64,000 bases of DNA. It comes from JACVRW01 sp963808545. Its GTDB lineage: Bacteria; Actinomycetota; Thermoleophilia; Solirubrobacterales; Thermoleophilaceae. Shown here piece by piece: positions 30,285 through 38,382 of the stretch. Below the pieces are notes generated by a model. The model saw only the letters and a program-made list of their open reading frames with translations, was not told the origin of the DNA and searched no databases. The DNA lies in the NCBI GenBank assembly GCA_963808545.1, contig CAWEGB010000008.1, forward strand, positions 124,001-188,000. Direction: 5' to 3'. Made by a program: the position numbers and the translations under genes. The stretch's first letter is position 1. Every line of letters begins with the position of its first letter.

Positions 30285-31912
30285 CGCCGGACGGCGGCGT
30301 CTCCGCTGAGCCGAGCGTCCTCGTCGCCGAGAAGATCGGCGACTCGGGCGTGGCGCGCCTGCGCGAGGCCGGGCTCCACGTGGAGGTCGGCACCGGCTGG
30401 GATGCCGGCGAGCTCGAGCGGCGCATCGGCGAGTTCGACGGCATCCTCATCCGCTCGGCGACCAAGCTGGACGCCGGGCTGCTGGATCGGGCCACGCGGC
30501 TGAAGGTGGTGGGCCGCGCCGGGGTGGGCGTGGACAACGTCGACGTGGAGGCCGCCACCAAGCGCGGTGTGGTCGTGGCCAACGCCCCCCAATCGAACGT
30601 GATCACCGCCGCCGAGCACACGATGGCCATGCTCCTGGCCCTCGCGCGCAAGGTGCCCCAGGCTCACGGGTCGCTCACCGGCGGGGCGTGGGAACGCTCG
30701 AAGTTCAGTGGCGTAGAGCTGTACGAGAAGACCCTCGGGGTGCTCGGCTTCGGCCGCATCGGCCAGCTCGTGGCCCAGCGCGCCCTCGGTTTCGGGATGC
30801 GCGTGTTGGCCTACGACGCATACGTGGCCGAGGAGCGTTTTCGCGACCTCGGCGTCGAGCGCGCCGCGACCTCGGACGAGGTGTACGCACAGGCCGACTT
30901 CCTCACCATCCACCTGCCGGTCAACGAGGGCACGGAGAACTGGCTCGACGGCGAGGCCTTCGCCAAGATGAAGCCGGGCGTGCGGGTGATCAACGTCGCC
31001 CGCGGCAAGCTCATGGTCGAGGACGCCCTGCGCGAGGCGCTCGACTCGGGCCGGGTGGCGGGCGCGGCGCTGGACGTGTTCCGCGACGAGCCGGTCACCG
31101 ACAGTCCGCTGTTCGAATATCCCAACGTCGTGGTCACCCCGCATCTCGGCGCCTCCACGGCCGAGGCCACCGACCGCGCCGGCGACCAGGCCGCCGAGCA
31201 GGTCGTGGCGGCCCTCACCGGAGGTGTGGTCACCAGCGCGGTGAACGTGCCGGCGATCGCCACCGAGGACGTGGAGGTGCTCGGGCCGTTCCTCCCGCTG
31301 GCCAGGGATCTCGGGCGCGTGGCGGTTGCGCTGGCCGAGGGCAGCTCGGTGGACGCTCTCGAGATCGAGTACCTGGGCCGGATAGGGGATCGCGACACGC
31401 GACTTCTGACCGTCCAGGTGCTGAAGGGGGCTCTCTCCGGGCACGTCGAGGAGGACGTGAACGACGTGAACGCCCCGGCTCTCGCCGAGGAGCGCGGAAT
31501 CCGCGTGGTGCAGACCAGGGCCGGCCACGCCCGCGACTTCACCGACCTGGTCCGCGTGACGGTGGTCAGCGGTGGGTCACGCACGCGGGTGGTCGGCACC
31601 ACCCTCGGGCATCAGCACCGGCCACATCTCCTCGAGGCCTGGGGCTCGCGCTTCAACCTTCAGCTCGAGCACCACCTGACGGTGTTCCGCTACGTGGACC
31701 AGCCCGGCATGATCGGCCGCGTGGGCACGCTCTTCGGGCAGTCGGGGCTCAACATCAGCGCCGCCGCCGTCGGCCGCCGTCCGGACGCCGACCACGTGGG
31801 CGGCGTGGCCACGATGCTGGTCACCACGGACGGGCCGGTGCCACACGACGTGGTCGACCTGATCGCCGGCAGCGACGGGTTCGAGGCCGGCCGCACCGTC
31901 AGCTTCGGCTGA
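30281..31912 (+). CDS. serA: D-3-phosphoglycerate dehydrogenase
   Basis: A 543-residue long-form PGDH, the first enzyme of serine synthesis. Substrate domain 'IRSATKLDAGLLDRATRLKV', NAD-binding 'VLGFGRIGQLVAQRALGFG', catalytic Arg in 'VINVARGKLM', Glu region 'DVFRDEPV' and His in 'TPHLGASTAEATD'. An allosteric-substrate-binding domain follows. A C-terminal ACT domain ('YVDQPGMIGRVGTLFGQSG') suggests serine feedback. It is coupled to the upstream aminotransferase. The 3' end overlaps the convergent gene at 31899 by 14 bases. Confidence 0.96.
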   Translation: MTPDGGVSAEPSVLVAEKIGDSGVARLREAGLHVEVGTGWDAGELERRIGEFDGILIRSATKLDAGLLDRATRLKVVGRAGVGVDNVDVEAATKRGVVVANAPQSNVITAAEHTMAMLLALARKVPQAHGSLTGGAWERSKFSGVELYEKTLGVLGFGRIGQLVAQRALGFGMRVLAYDAYVAEERFRDLGVERAATSDEVYAQADFLTIHLPVNEGTENWLDGEAFAKMKPGVRVINVARGKLMVEDALREALDSGRVAGAALDVFRDEPVTDSPLFEYPNVVVTPHLGASTAEATDRAGDQAAEQVVAALTGGVVTSAVNVPAIATEDVEVLGPFLPLARDLGRVAVALAEGSSVDALEIEYLGRIGDRDTRLLTVQVLKGALSGHVEEDVNDVNAPALAEERGIRVVQTRAGHARDFTDLVRVTVVSGGSRTRVVGTTLGHQHRPHLLEAWGSRFNLQLEHHLTVFRYVDQPGMIGRVGTLFGQSGLNISAAAVGRRPDADHVGGVATMLVTTDGPVPHDVVDLIAGSDGFEAGRTVSFG

Positions 31913-32990
31913 GCGCCAGCCGCAGATCCCCCACCAGATCCTCGGGCGCCTCGATCCCGCACGAGAGTCGCACGAGGTCGGCGGGCACGGCGGCCGTGGA
32001 GTCCTCCACGGACTGGTGAGTCATCGCTTGAGGAACCTCGATCAGCGACTCGACCCCGCCCAGCGACTCGGCCAGGGTGAAGATCTCGGTGGCCGCGGCG
32101 ATCCGGGTGGCCTCGGGGTGGCGGAACGACACCATCCCGCCGAAGCCCGGCCAGCGCACGTCCTCCACGCCGGGCGCCGTACGCAGGAAGTCGCTCGTTG
32201 CGCGACCGTTCTCACCGTGGGCGGCCACGCGAAGGTGGAGGGTGCGCAGGCCGCGGTGCACGAGGAAGCAGTCGAATGGTCCCGGCACGGCGCCGACGGC
32301 GTTCTGCACGAAGCCCACACGTTCGTGCAGCTCCTCGCCGGCCGACACCACCAGGCCGCCCACGACGTCGGAGTGCCCGCCCAGGTACTTCGTGGCCGAG
32401 TGCACCACGGCGTCGGCGCCCAGCTCGAGCGGGCGCTGGACGACGGGGGTGGCGAAGGTGTTGTCCACGGCCACGAGAGCGCTGCCGCTGCACGCCACCA
32501 CCGCCTCGACGTCGACCACGTTGAGCAGCGGGTTGGTGGGCGTCTCCACCCAGATCAGGGTGGTCTCGGCGCGGAGCGCGCGCTCGAGGGCGTCGAGGTC
32601 GGTCTGGTCGACCATGTCGTACGCAACCCCGAAGCGCGCGAGCACCTTGTCCAGCAGCCGGTAGGTACCCCCGTACAGATCGTGGGGCAGCAGCACGTGG
32701 TCGCCGGCGCGGCAGTGCGCCGTGATCAGAGCGTGGGTGGCCGCCATGCCGCTCGAGAAGGCGCGGCCAAGGCCGCCCTCCAGCGCGCCGATCGCCGTTT
32801 CAAGGGCCGTCCGGGTGGGGTTGGCCGAGCGGGCGTAGTCATAGTCCTCGACGAATTCGCCGGGCGCTGGCTGCACGTAGGTCGAGGTCTGGTGGATCGG
32901 TGGGATGACCGAGCGGTAGCTCGGATCGGGGGCGAGCCCGGCGTGGACGGCGCGGGTGGCGAACCGCGCGTTGTCGGGAATGCGGCTCAC
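31899..32990 (-). CDS. Cystathionine gamma-lyase / gamma-synthase family enzyme
   Basis: A 363-residue Cys/Met-metabolism PLP enzyme. 'PIHQTSTYVQ', 'DYDYARSANPTRTALE', 'AFSSGMAATHALI', 'WVETPTNPLLNVVD' and the PLP lysine in 'VVHSATKYLGGHSDVVGG'. It overlaps the upstream cystathionine beta-synthase by GTGA. The pair therefore most likely works in reverse transsulfuration (homocysteine + serine to cystathionine, then cysteine), with serA nearby supplying serine. Gamma-synthase (MetB) activity cannot be excluded from sequence. The start is GTG 32990. Confidence 0.93.
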   Translation of the reverse strand: MSRIPDNARFATRAVHAGLAPDPSYRSVIPPIHQTSTYVQPAPGEFVEDYDYARSANPTRTALETAIGALEGGLGRAFSSGMAATHALITAHCRAGDHVLLPHDLYGGTYRLLDKVLARFGVAYDMVDQTDLDALERALRAETTLIWVETPTNPLLNVVDVEAVVACSGSALVAVDNTFATPVVQRPLELGADAVVHSATKYLGGHSDVVGGLVVSAGEELHERVGFVQNAVGAVPGPFDCFLVHRGLRTLHLRVAAHGENGRATSDFLRTAPGVEDVRWPGFGGMVSFRHPEATRIAAATEIFTLAESLGGVESLIEVPQAMTHQSVEDSTAAVPADLVRLSCGIEAPEDLVGDLRLALSRS

Positions 32991-34381
32991 CGGGCGAGCG
33001 ACTCGAGCAGGTCGGCCCGCGTTAGGATGCCCGCCGCTCGCCCGTCGAGGTTCACGAGCAGCGCCTCGCGCCGGTCGGCCAGGAGCTCCACCGCCTCGCG
33101 CACTCCGTCGTCCGCGGACACCGCCGGGAAGGGAGGCTCCATCACCTCGGCGATCTGGGCGCCGAGCAGGGCCGGATCGTCCATCGCGTGGCGCAGCAGC
33201 CCGCGCTCGCTCACCGAGCCGACCACCGTCTGGGGATCGTGGGAGGAGACCACCGGCAGCTGGGAGACCCTGTGCTCGTGCAGCAGCGCGACGGCGTCAC
33301 GCACCTGCGCGTTCGACTCCACGGTCAGAAGCGGCGGGATCTCACCCTCGTCGTGCTTGCGACGCAGCACGTCCTCCACGCGCAGCTCCTCGTCCCGGGC
33401 CAGGAAGCCGTACTGGCGCATCCAGGCGTCGTTGTAGACCTTCGAGAGGTACGAGCGCCCGCCGTCGGGCAGGATCACGGCGACCATCGCGTCCGGGTCG
33501 TCGACCTCGCGCGCCACCTGGTAGGCCGCGTACAGGGCCAGGCCGCAGGAGCCGCCGGCGAGGATGCCCTCGGTCTCGGCCAGACGGCGGGTCCACAGGA
33601 AGGAGTCGCGGTCGGAGACGGTGATGTAGCGGTCGACGATCTGCGGGTCGTAGGTGTCGGGCCAGAAGTCCTCGCCCACGCCCTCCACGAGGTAGGGCCG
33701 AACGGCATCCTCGCCACCCGAGTAGATCGACCCCACGGGGTCGGCGCCGATGATCTCGATCGCCGGGTTGCGCTCGCGCAGGTAGCGGCCCACGCCGGTG
33801 ATGGTGCCGCCGGTGCCGACTCCGGCCACGAAGTGGGTGATACGGCCGCCCGACTGGCGCCACAGCTCGGGCCCGGTGGTGGCGTAATGGGCCTCCGGGT
33901 TCGCCTGGTTTCGGTACTGATTGGGCTGAAACGCGCCCGGGATCTCCTCGGTGAGGCGGTCGGCCACGCGGTAGTAGGACTCGGGCGAGTCGGGTGGCAC
34001 CTCGGTGGGGGCGACCACCACCTCGGCGCCGTACGCACGCAGGAGGTCGATCTTCTCCTTCGACATCTTGTCGGGCATCACCGCGATCACGCGGTAGCCC
34101 TTGAGCGAGGCCGCCATGGCCAGCCCGGCGCCCGTGTTGCCGCTGGTGGGCTCGATGATCGTGCCGCCCGGACGGAGCTTGCCGTCGCGCTCGGCCGCGG
34201 CGATCAGCGCCACCGCCGCCCGGTCCTTGATGGAGCCGCCCGGATTGAGGGCCTCGATCTTGGCCACCAACTGCGGACGCAGCTCGCTCCCGAGGCGCGA
34301 CAGCCGCACCAGCGGGGTGTCGCCGATCGCGTCGAGGATCGACTCGCGGATGTCGACGCCGGTGCTGGAGGCGGTCTCCAC
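32987..34381 (-). CDS. cbs: Cystathionine beta-synthase with C-terminal CBS-domain pair
   Basis: The PLP fold II catalytic domain has 'DAIGDTPLVRLSRLG', the PLP lysine in 'LNPGGSIKDRAAVAL', the phosphate loop 'PTSGNTGAGLAM' and 'GVGTGGTITGVGRYL'. From about residue 345 a tandem CBS domain follows ('VRDAVALLHEHRVSQLPVV', 'GILTRADLLESLAR'), a likely regulatory module. The start is uncertain. GTG 34381 is preferred because TATCGT lies 7 bases upstream on this strand, the common pattern here. ATG 34420 and a longer frame to 34474 are alternatives. Length from GTG 34381 is 464 residues. Confidence 0.9.
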   Translation of the reverse strand: METASSTGVDIRESILDAIGDTPLVRLSRLGSELRPQLVAKIEALNPGGSIKDRAAVALIAAAERDGKLRPGGTIIEPTSGNTGAGLAMAASLKGYRVIAVMPDKMSKEKIDLLRAYGAEVVVAPTEVPPDSPESYYRVADRLTEEIPGAFQPNQYRNQANPEAHYATTGPELWRQSGGRITHFVAGVGTGGTITGVGRYLRERNPAIEIIGADPVGSIYSGGEDAVRPYLVEGVGEDFWPDTYDPQIVDRYITVSDRDSFLWTRRLAETEGILAGGSCGLALYAAYQVAREVDDPDAMVAVILPDGGRSYLSKVYNDAWMRQYGFLARDEELRVEDVLRRKHDEGEIPPLLTVESNAQVRDAVALLHEHRVSQLPVVSSHDPQTVVGSVSERGLLRHAMDDPALLGAQIAEVMEPPFPAVSADDGVREAVELLADRREALLVNLDGRAAGILTRADLLESLAR

Positions 34382-34464
34382 GCAGTTGACGATAGAGCGA
34401 ATTCGTAACCCGACGGGCATTTGAGTGATCCGGATCGCTGGAGGCTGCGAAAGGAACTCGCAGG

Positions 34465-35244
34465 ATGCGCTCAACGGAGCAGGAAATGCCCATGCCGACC
34501 TGGATCGGAGGCCTCGAGACCGGGGTCGGGACCGCTCCTGCCCTGGGCTACGTCAGCCGTCCAGCGGGCGAGCTCGAGGGCTGGCCCGCAGCCCGCGATC
34601 AGGCCACCCAGATCGAACGGGCCTGCATGGCGCAGGGCCTCGAGCTCGGAGACGTGATCCGCGACGCCCAGCCCGTCAACGGCACCGGCACCCGGCCGGC
34701 GCTCCGAAACGCACTCGAGCAGGTGGCGGCCCGCGAGGCCGGCGCGCTCGTGGTGGCCCGCCTGGAGTGCTTGGCCGGCTCGGCCTCGGGAGTGGGCGCA
34801 GTGGTGGCCTGGTTCGATGAGAGCGACGCGCGGCTGATCGCAGTCGACGTCTCGCTCGACACGGCGTCGCCGGGCGGACGGATCGCAGCCAGAGCGCTGG
34901 TTGCCGCGGGCGAGCTCGAACGATCCAAGCTCGGCGAGCGCACCCGCCGGGGTCTGGCCGCCGCCCGCCGCAAGGGCGGGGGCGTGGGCCGGCCCTCAGT
35001 GGCCGACGACCCGGAGCTGAGGGAACGAGTTCGCTCCATGAGAACGGACGGCCTGACCCTCCAGGCCATCGCCGACCAGCTCAACGCCGACGGCATCCCG
35101 ACCTTGCGTGGAGGGGCCGAATGGCGTCCCTCCAGCGTGCAGGCCGCCGCCGGCTACAAGCGGCCCGGCACACGGCGCAGCGCCCGTGAGGTGCCGCGGC
35201 TGAGCACCGAGACCAGACTGTCCTCTCGGCTGCAAAACAGCTGA
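34465..35244 (+). CDS. Degenerate serine-recombinase-like DNA-binding protein (paralogue A)
   Basis: A 259-residue protein with the layout of a small serine recombinase: N-terminal resolvase-like domain, then a 'recombinase' DNA-binding tail. The canonical 'Y-x-R-x-S' start is 'LGYVSRPAGE'. The active-site motif 'RLDRLTRS' of working enzymes is here 'RLECLAGSAS', so the conserved Asp and both Arg are lost. The tail 'MRTDGLTLQAIADQLNADGI' and 'GGAEWRPSSVQAAAGYKRP' is an intact helix-turn-helix region, nearly identical to that of the gene ending at 38957. It probably binds DNA without cutting it. Starts at ATG 34465, 34486 or 34492 are all possible, each with a weak ribosome binding site. Confidence 0.8.
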   Translation: MRSTEQEMPMPTWIGGLETGVGTAPALGYVSRPAGELEGWPAARDQATQIERACMAQGLELGDVIRDAQPVNGTGTRPALRNALEQVAAREAGALVVARLECLAGSASGVGAVVAWFDESDARLIAVDVSLDTASPGGRIAARALVAAGELERSKLGERTRRGLAAARRKGGGVGRPSVADDPELRERVRSMRTDGLTLQAIADQLNADGIPTLRGGAEWRPSSVQAAAGYKRPGTRRSAREVPRLSTETRLSSRLQNS

Positions 35245-35251
35245 TTTCCGC

Positions 35252-35285
35252 CTCTCTTTACGCAACGGATTGGTTGCGTAGAGAG
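35252..35285. promoter_or_regulatory. Long inverted repeat before the ferritin-like pair
   Basis: CTCTCT-TT-ACGCAAC (35252-35266) pairs with GTTGCGT-AGAGAG (35273-35285) around a 6-base loop. The core TACGCAAC/GTTGCGTA is perfect. It starts 7 bases after the recombinase-like gene's stop. It may be that gene's terminator, but no U tract follows. The symmetric core upstream of the next operon could equally be an operator. The surrounding 90 bases are noticeably less GC-rich than the window. Confidence 0.45.
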
Positions 35286-35338
35286 CTTTGGGACGAATTT
35301 CGCTCCCCAATTTCCAAGATCCGAGGCACAAAGGACGT

Positions 35339-35926
35339 ATGCACAAACGAATTCGAAGGTCCGACTTCCTCGCCGGCACGGTTGTGGCCGGAGGGGCAGC
35401 CGTGGCCGGGGGTGCCTTGCTGGGGGGCGTGGCCTCGAGTGACGCGGCCAAGCTCTCCGACGCCGATGCCCGCGCACTGCAACTGATACTGCTCGTGGAA
35501 TACACCGAGGACGCGTTCTATCGCGAGGCCATCGAAAGCGATGCGCTGGAGGGTGAGCTGAGGGTCTTCGCTCAGCAGGTCGCTGCTCAGGAGACCGAGC
35601 ATCTCGCCTTCGTACGTAAGGCGCTCGGGAATCGAGCGGAGCCCAGGCCGAAGTTCGACTTCGGGTCGGCCACCAGCGAGCCGAAGGCCTTCGCCGACAC
35701 GGCCGCCAAGCTGGAGGACCTCGCCGTGGCGGGCTACAACGGGCAGGCAACGAACGTGAGCCCGGCCATCCTGGCCGCCGCCTCAACCGTGGTATCGGTG
35801 GAGGCGCGGCACGCTGCCTGGGTTCGGAGCATCGCCGGCGAGCCGCCGGCACCCGACGCCACCGACGCTCCCCAGTCCGGAGACGACGTTCTCAGCGGCC
35901 TCGAGCAGATCGGACTCAAGCGATGA
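35339..35926 (+). CDS. Exported ferritin-like protein, Tat signal (ferritin-like 1)
   Basis: A 195-residue protein. The N-terminus 'MHKRIRRSDFLAGTVVAGG' is a twin-arginine signal (RRSDFL) followed by a hydrophobic small-residue stretch. The mature part is a four-helix ferritin-like domain (PF13668 type) with metal-ligand-like residues in 'ILLVEYTEDAFYREAIES', 'QVAAQETEHLAFVRK' and 'VVSVEARHAAWVRS'. ATG 35339 has an AAAGGA ribosome binding site. It overlaps the next gene by ATGA. The function of this exported family is poorly defined. Metal storage or envelope protection is plausible. Confidence 0.82.
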   Translation: MHKRIRRSDFLAGTVVAGGAAVAGGALLGGVASSDAAKLSDADARALQLILLVEYTEDAFYREAIESDALEGELRVFAQQVAAQETEHLAFVRKALGNRAEPRPKFDFGSATSEPKAFADTAAKLEDLAVAGYNGQATNVSPAILAAASTVVSVEARHAAWVRSIAGEPPAPDATDAPQSGDDVLSGLEQIGLKR

Positions 35927-36612
35927 CGGCGGAGGGTTTCTCCTTCGAGCGGCTCGACCGCGACGGCGCGCTCGCCGAGACCGCCCACCAGGCGGGCGGG
36001 ATGTCACGTGCCGGCTTCTTCACTGCGGGACTCGCAGGGGCGGCGGTCCTCCTCGGCGCGCAGGGCGCCGAGGAGGCCCGCGCTCAGAAGCCGGGCAAGA
36101 ACGATCTGGCCATCCTCAACTTCGCCCTCACCCTCGAGTACCTTCAGGCCGCCTTCTACACGGAGGCGGAGCGTATGAAGCAGCTTCGGGGACGCACCAA
36201 GCGAGCGGCCGAGGTGGTGGGCGGCGTCGAGCGCGCACACGTGAAGGCGTTCAAGGACGTCCTGGGCCGACAGGCGGTCAAGCGACCGAACTTCGACTTC
36301 CAGGGCGTGACCGAGAAGCCCCAGGCGTTCCTCAAGACGGCCGTGGCGTTCGAGGACCTCGCCGTGGCCGCCTACAAGGGCCAGGCCACGCGGCTCAAGT
36401 CGCGCTCGGCGCTCGCCGCGGCGGTCTCGATCCATTCGGTCGAGGCCCGCCACGCGGCGTGGATGCGCTACCTGTTCGGGGTCGATCCGGTGCGCGAGGC
36501 ATTTGACCAGCCGAGCAGCAAGCGCGAGGTTACGAAGGTCGTGAAGTCCACGAACTTCATCGCCAGCACACCCTCGACGAAATCGAAGCGCGCGCCGCGC
36601 TTCACCGGCTGA
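35923..36612 (+). CDS. Ferritin-like protein with hydrophobic N-terminal segment (ferritin-like 2)
   Basis: A 229-residue paralogue of the upstream gene. A hydrophobic segment 'RAGFFTAGLAGAAVLLGAQG' at residues 29-48 probably anchors or exports it. It is preceded by only one Arg, so a classical Tat motif is weak. The ferritin-like core shows 'FALTLEYLQAAFYTEAERM', 'GGVERAHVKAFKDVLG', 'VAFEDLAVAAYKGQA' and 'SIHSVEARHAAWMRY'. It is translationally coupled (ATGA) to ferritin-like 1, so a hetero-oligomer is likely. An L,D-transpeptidase gene follows after 4 bases. Confidence 0.82.
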   Translation: MTAEGFSFERLDRDGALAETAHQAGGMSRAGFFTAGLAGAAVLLGAQGAEEARAQKPGKNDLAILNFALTLEYLQAAFYTEAERMKQLRGRTKRAAEVVGGVERAHVKAFKDVLGRQAVKRPNFDFQGVTEKPQAFLKTAVAFEDLAVAAYKGQATRLKSRSALAAAVSIHSVEARHAAWMRYLFGVDPVREAFDQPSSKREVTKVVKSTNFIASTPSTKSKRAPRFTG

Positions 36613-36616
36613 CCGG

Positions 36617-37417
36617 GTGGTCGGCCGGCGCAGGCGGCGTGCGTTGATTCTGATGGGCGGAATCATGGGTGCCCTCTCGGTGCTGGCTGTCCTGATCTGG
36701 CCGAGCTCGAAGGGGGCGGGCTCGATGGGGGGTGCGAGCACCGGCTTGCGCGAACCGCCCGAGTCGGCACTCGACGTGGGCCGGCCCGAGCCACTCGGGT
36801 CTGAGGCTCACGTGTCGGTCTGGACGAGCGTGCGCCGGTCCGGCGTGGCCCGCTCGGGCCCCGACCGCCGGTCTTCGGCGGTCGCACGCGTGGCGCTGCG
36901 TACGCCTGAGGGCACCTCGAACGTCCTGCAGGTGCTCAGCCGGGCGCGCGATGCCGCCGGGAACACCTGGGTCCGGGTGCGTCTCGCTGTGCTGCCCAAC
37001 GGCAGCACCGGGTGGCTGCCGCGGCGGGTGATCAACGGCTACCGGACCGTGCGCACCCGCCTCGAGGTCGACCTGCGCCGCTTCCGCGCCACGCTCCTGC
37101 GGGACGGCCGGCCGGTGCTGCGCGCTCCCGTTGGGGTGGGCGAGCCGCAGTGGCCGACGCCGCGCGGACGCTTCTTCGTACGCAACAAGCTCGTCCGCTT
37201 CCGGAGCGAGTTCTATGGTCCGCTGGCCTTCGGCACCAGCGCCCGCTCGGCCGTCCTCACCGACTGGCCCGACGGCGGGTTCGTGGGCATTCACGGCACC
37301 AGTCGTCCCGACCTGATCCCCGGGCGCATCTCTCACGGCTGCATCAGGATGCGCAACCCCGACATCATTCGGCTCAACCGGCGCATGCCCGTTGGCACGC
37401 CGATCACGATCAGCTGA
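36617..37417 (+). CDS. L,D-transpeptidase (YkuD family)
   Basis: A 266-residue envelope enzyme. After a basic N-terminus ('VGRRRRR') one transmembrane helix follows ('ALILMGGIMGALSVLAVLIW'). An SH3-like region then runs from about residue 65 to 135, ending in a C-terminal YkuD domain with 'GIHGTSRPDLI' and 'ISHGCIRMRNPD' (catalytic Cys about 242). It would form 3-3 peptidoglycan crosslinks or attach proteins outside the membrane. The start is GTG 36617. Its stop shares one base with the ATG of the next gene (TGATG). Confidence 0.9.
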   Translation: MVGRRRRRALILMGGIMGALSVLAVLIWPSSKGAGSMGGASTGLREPPESALDVGRPEPLGSEAHVSVWTSVRRSGVARSGPDRRSSAVARVALRTPEGTSNVLQVLSRARDAAGNTWVRVRLAVLPNGSTGWLPRRVINGYRTVRTRLEVDLRRFRATLLRDGRPVLRAPVGVGEPQWPTPRGRFFVRNKLVRFRSEFYGPLAFGTSARSAVLTDWPDGGFVGIHGTSRPDLIPGRISHGCIRMRNPDIIRLNRRMPVGTPITIS

Positions 37418-38382
37418 TGCGCCGCCGCCTCTCCATCTGGCTCCTGGTACTGGTTTCGCCGGCCGCGCTGCTCGCCACGGGCTCGATGTCCGCGCTGGCC
37501 CAGGATCGCCAGCAGACGCCCACCGACCTCTGGAACGAGTACCCGCTCGACGAGACCGCGCCGGAGTCCGACCCCGCGCCTCCGGGCGATCAGACGAGCC
37601 CCCGCGAGCAGACGAGTCCCGGCGGCCGGCCGCCTCAGGAACGGACCTCCGGCGGCGATGACGGCGGCGGGAGCAGCCCGCTCCCGTTGGTCGCACTGGC
37701 GATGGTCGTCCTCGGGGGGGCGGGCCTGCTCATGTGGCGCCTGACCGCGCGGCGCTCCCAGCGCCCGGCGCCCACCCCCGCGGCCGGGCCGGAGGCGACC
37801 CGTCCCGGGCCGAAGCCGGCCCTGAAGCCTGGCGTCGCGGCGACCAAGCCGTCCACGCCCGCGCCGAAGCCTGCTGCCGCGCCCGAGCCGATCCCCGCTG
37901 CGGTCGCCGCGAAGCCCGAGCCCGCCACCGCAACGGACAGGCCCGAGAAGCGCAGCCGGCCGCAGCCGAAGCAGCCCGCGGCGCCCACGCGCGTGCCCTC
38001 CCTGACGCCGCAGCCCGCCTCGTCCGCGGCTGCGAAGCCCGTGACCGCGGAGACCCCGCGGCCCGCACCCGCCGAAGCGCCTCAGCCGACACCGCTCAAG
38101 CTCGTGCCGGCGGTGGACGAGGCTGCGCCCCAGACCCGGCAGGGCCCGGACCGGCAGCGCGAGGTGCCGCCGGCCAACGGCGCCGGCGCGAAGCAGTCGT
38201 CGCCGGCCGCGGAGCCACCCCGGCCCAGCCGGTGCCCGCGCCGCCGGTCGAGCCCGCGCCCGCGGAGGCTGCGCCCAGGGCGGTGGGCTACACCACCGTC
38301 CCGGACAGCGATGAAGCGGCCGGCACCCGGTTGCGCGACGAGGCCCGTCAGATCGAAGAGGCGTGCGATCGCCTGGGCATAG
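37417..38382 (+). CDS. Signal-peptide, single-TM, Pro/Ala-rich protein (5' part of a frameshifted fusion gene)
   Basis: ATG 37417 begins with a signal peptide ('MRRRLSIWLLVLVSPAALLA' ... 'ALAQD'). A Pro/Thr/Gly-rich exported stretch follows, then one transmembrane helix ('LPLVALAMVVLGGAGLLMW') and a long Ala/Pro/Lys-rich cytoplasmic linker. Up to about 38215 the residues look like genuine linker. After that this frame becomes arginine-rich nonsense to the stop at 38382. The -1 frame meanwhile continues an Ala/Pro linker into a recombinase-like domain. One missing base in the 'CCACCCC' stretch (38214-38220) explains this. The true product is probably one protein, 37417-38957. Confidence 0.6.
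   Translation: MRRRLSIWLLVLVSPAALLATGSMSALAQDRQQTPTDLWNEYPLDETAPESDPAPPGDQTSPREQTSPGGRPPQERTSGGDDGGGSSPLPLVALAMVVLGGAGLLMWRLTARRSQRPAPTPAAGPEATRPGPKPALKPGVAATKPSTPAPKPAAAPEPIPAAVAAKPEPATATDRPEKRSRPQPKQPAAPTRVPSLTPQPASSAAAKPVTAETPRPAPAEAPQPTPLKLVPAVDEAAPQTRQGPDRQREVPPANGAGAKQSSPAAEPPRPSRCPRRRSSPRPRRLRPGRWATPPSRTAMKRPAPGCATRPVRSKRRAIAWA

Noticed and set aside
38210..38225. Programmed -1 ribosomal frameshift in the gene at 37417
   Set aside because: The site (GAG CCA CCC CGG) is not a canonical X-XXY-YYZ slippery heptamer and no downstream stimulatory structure was obvious. A single-base deletion in the C run is simpler.
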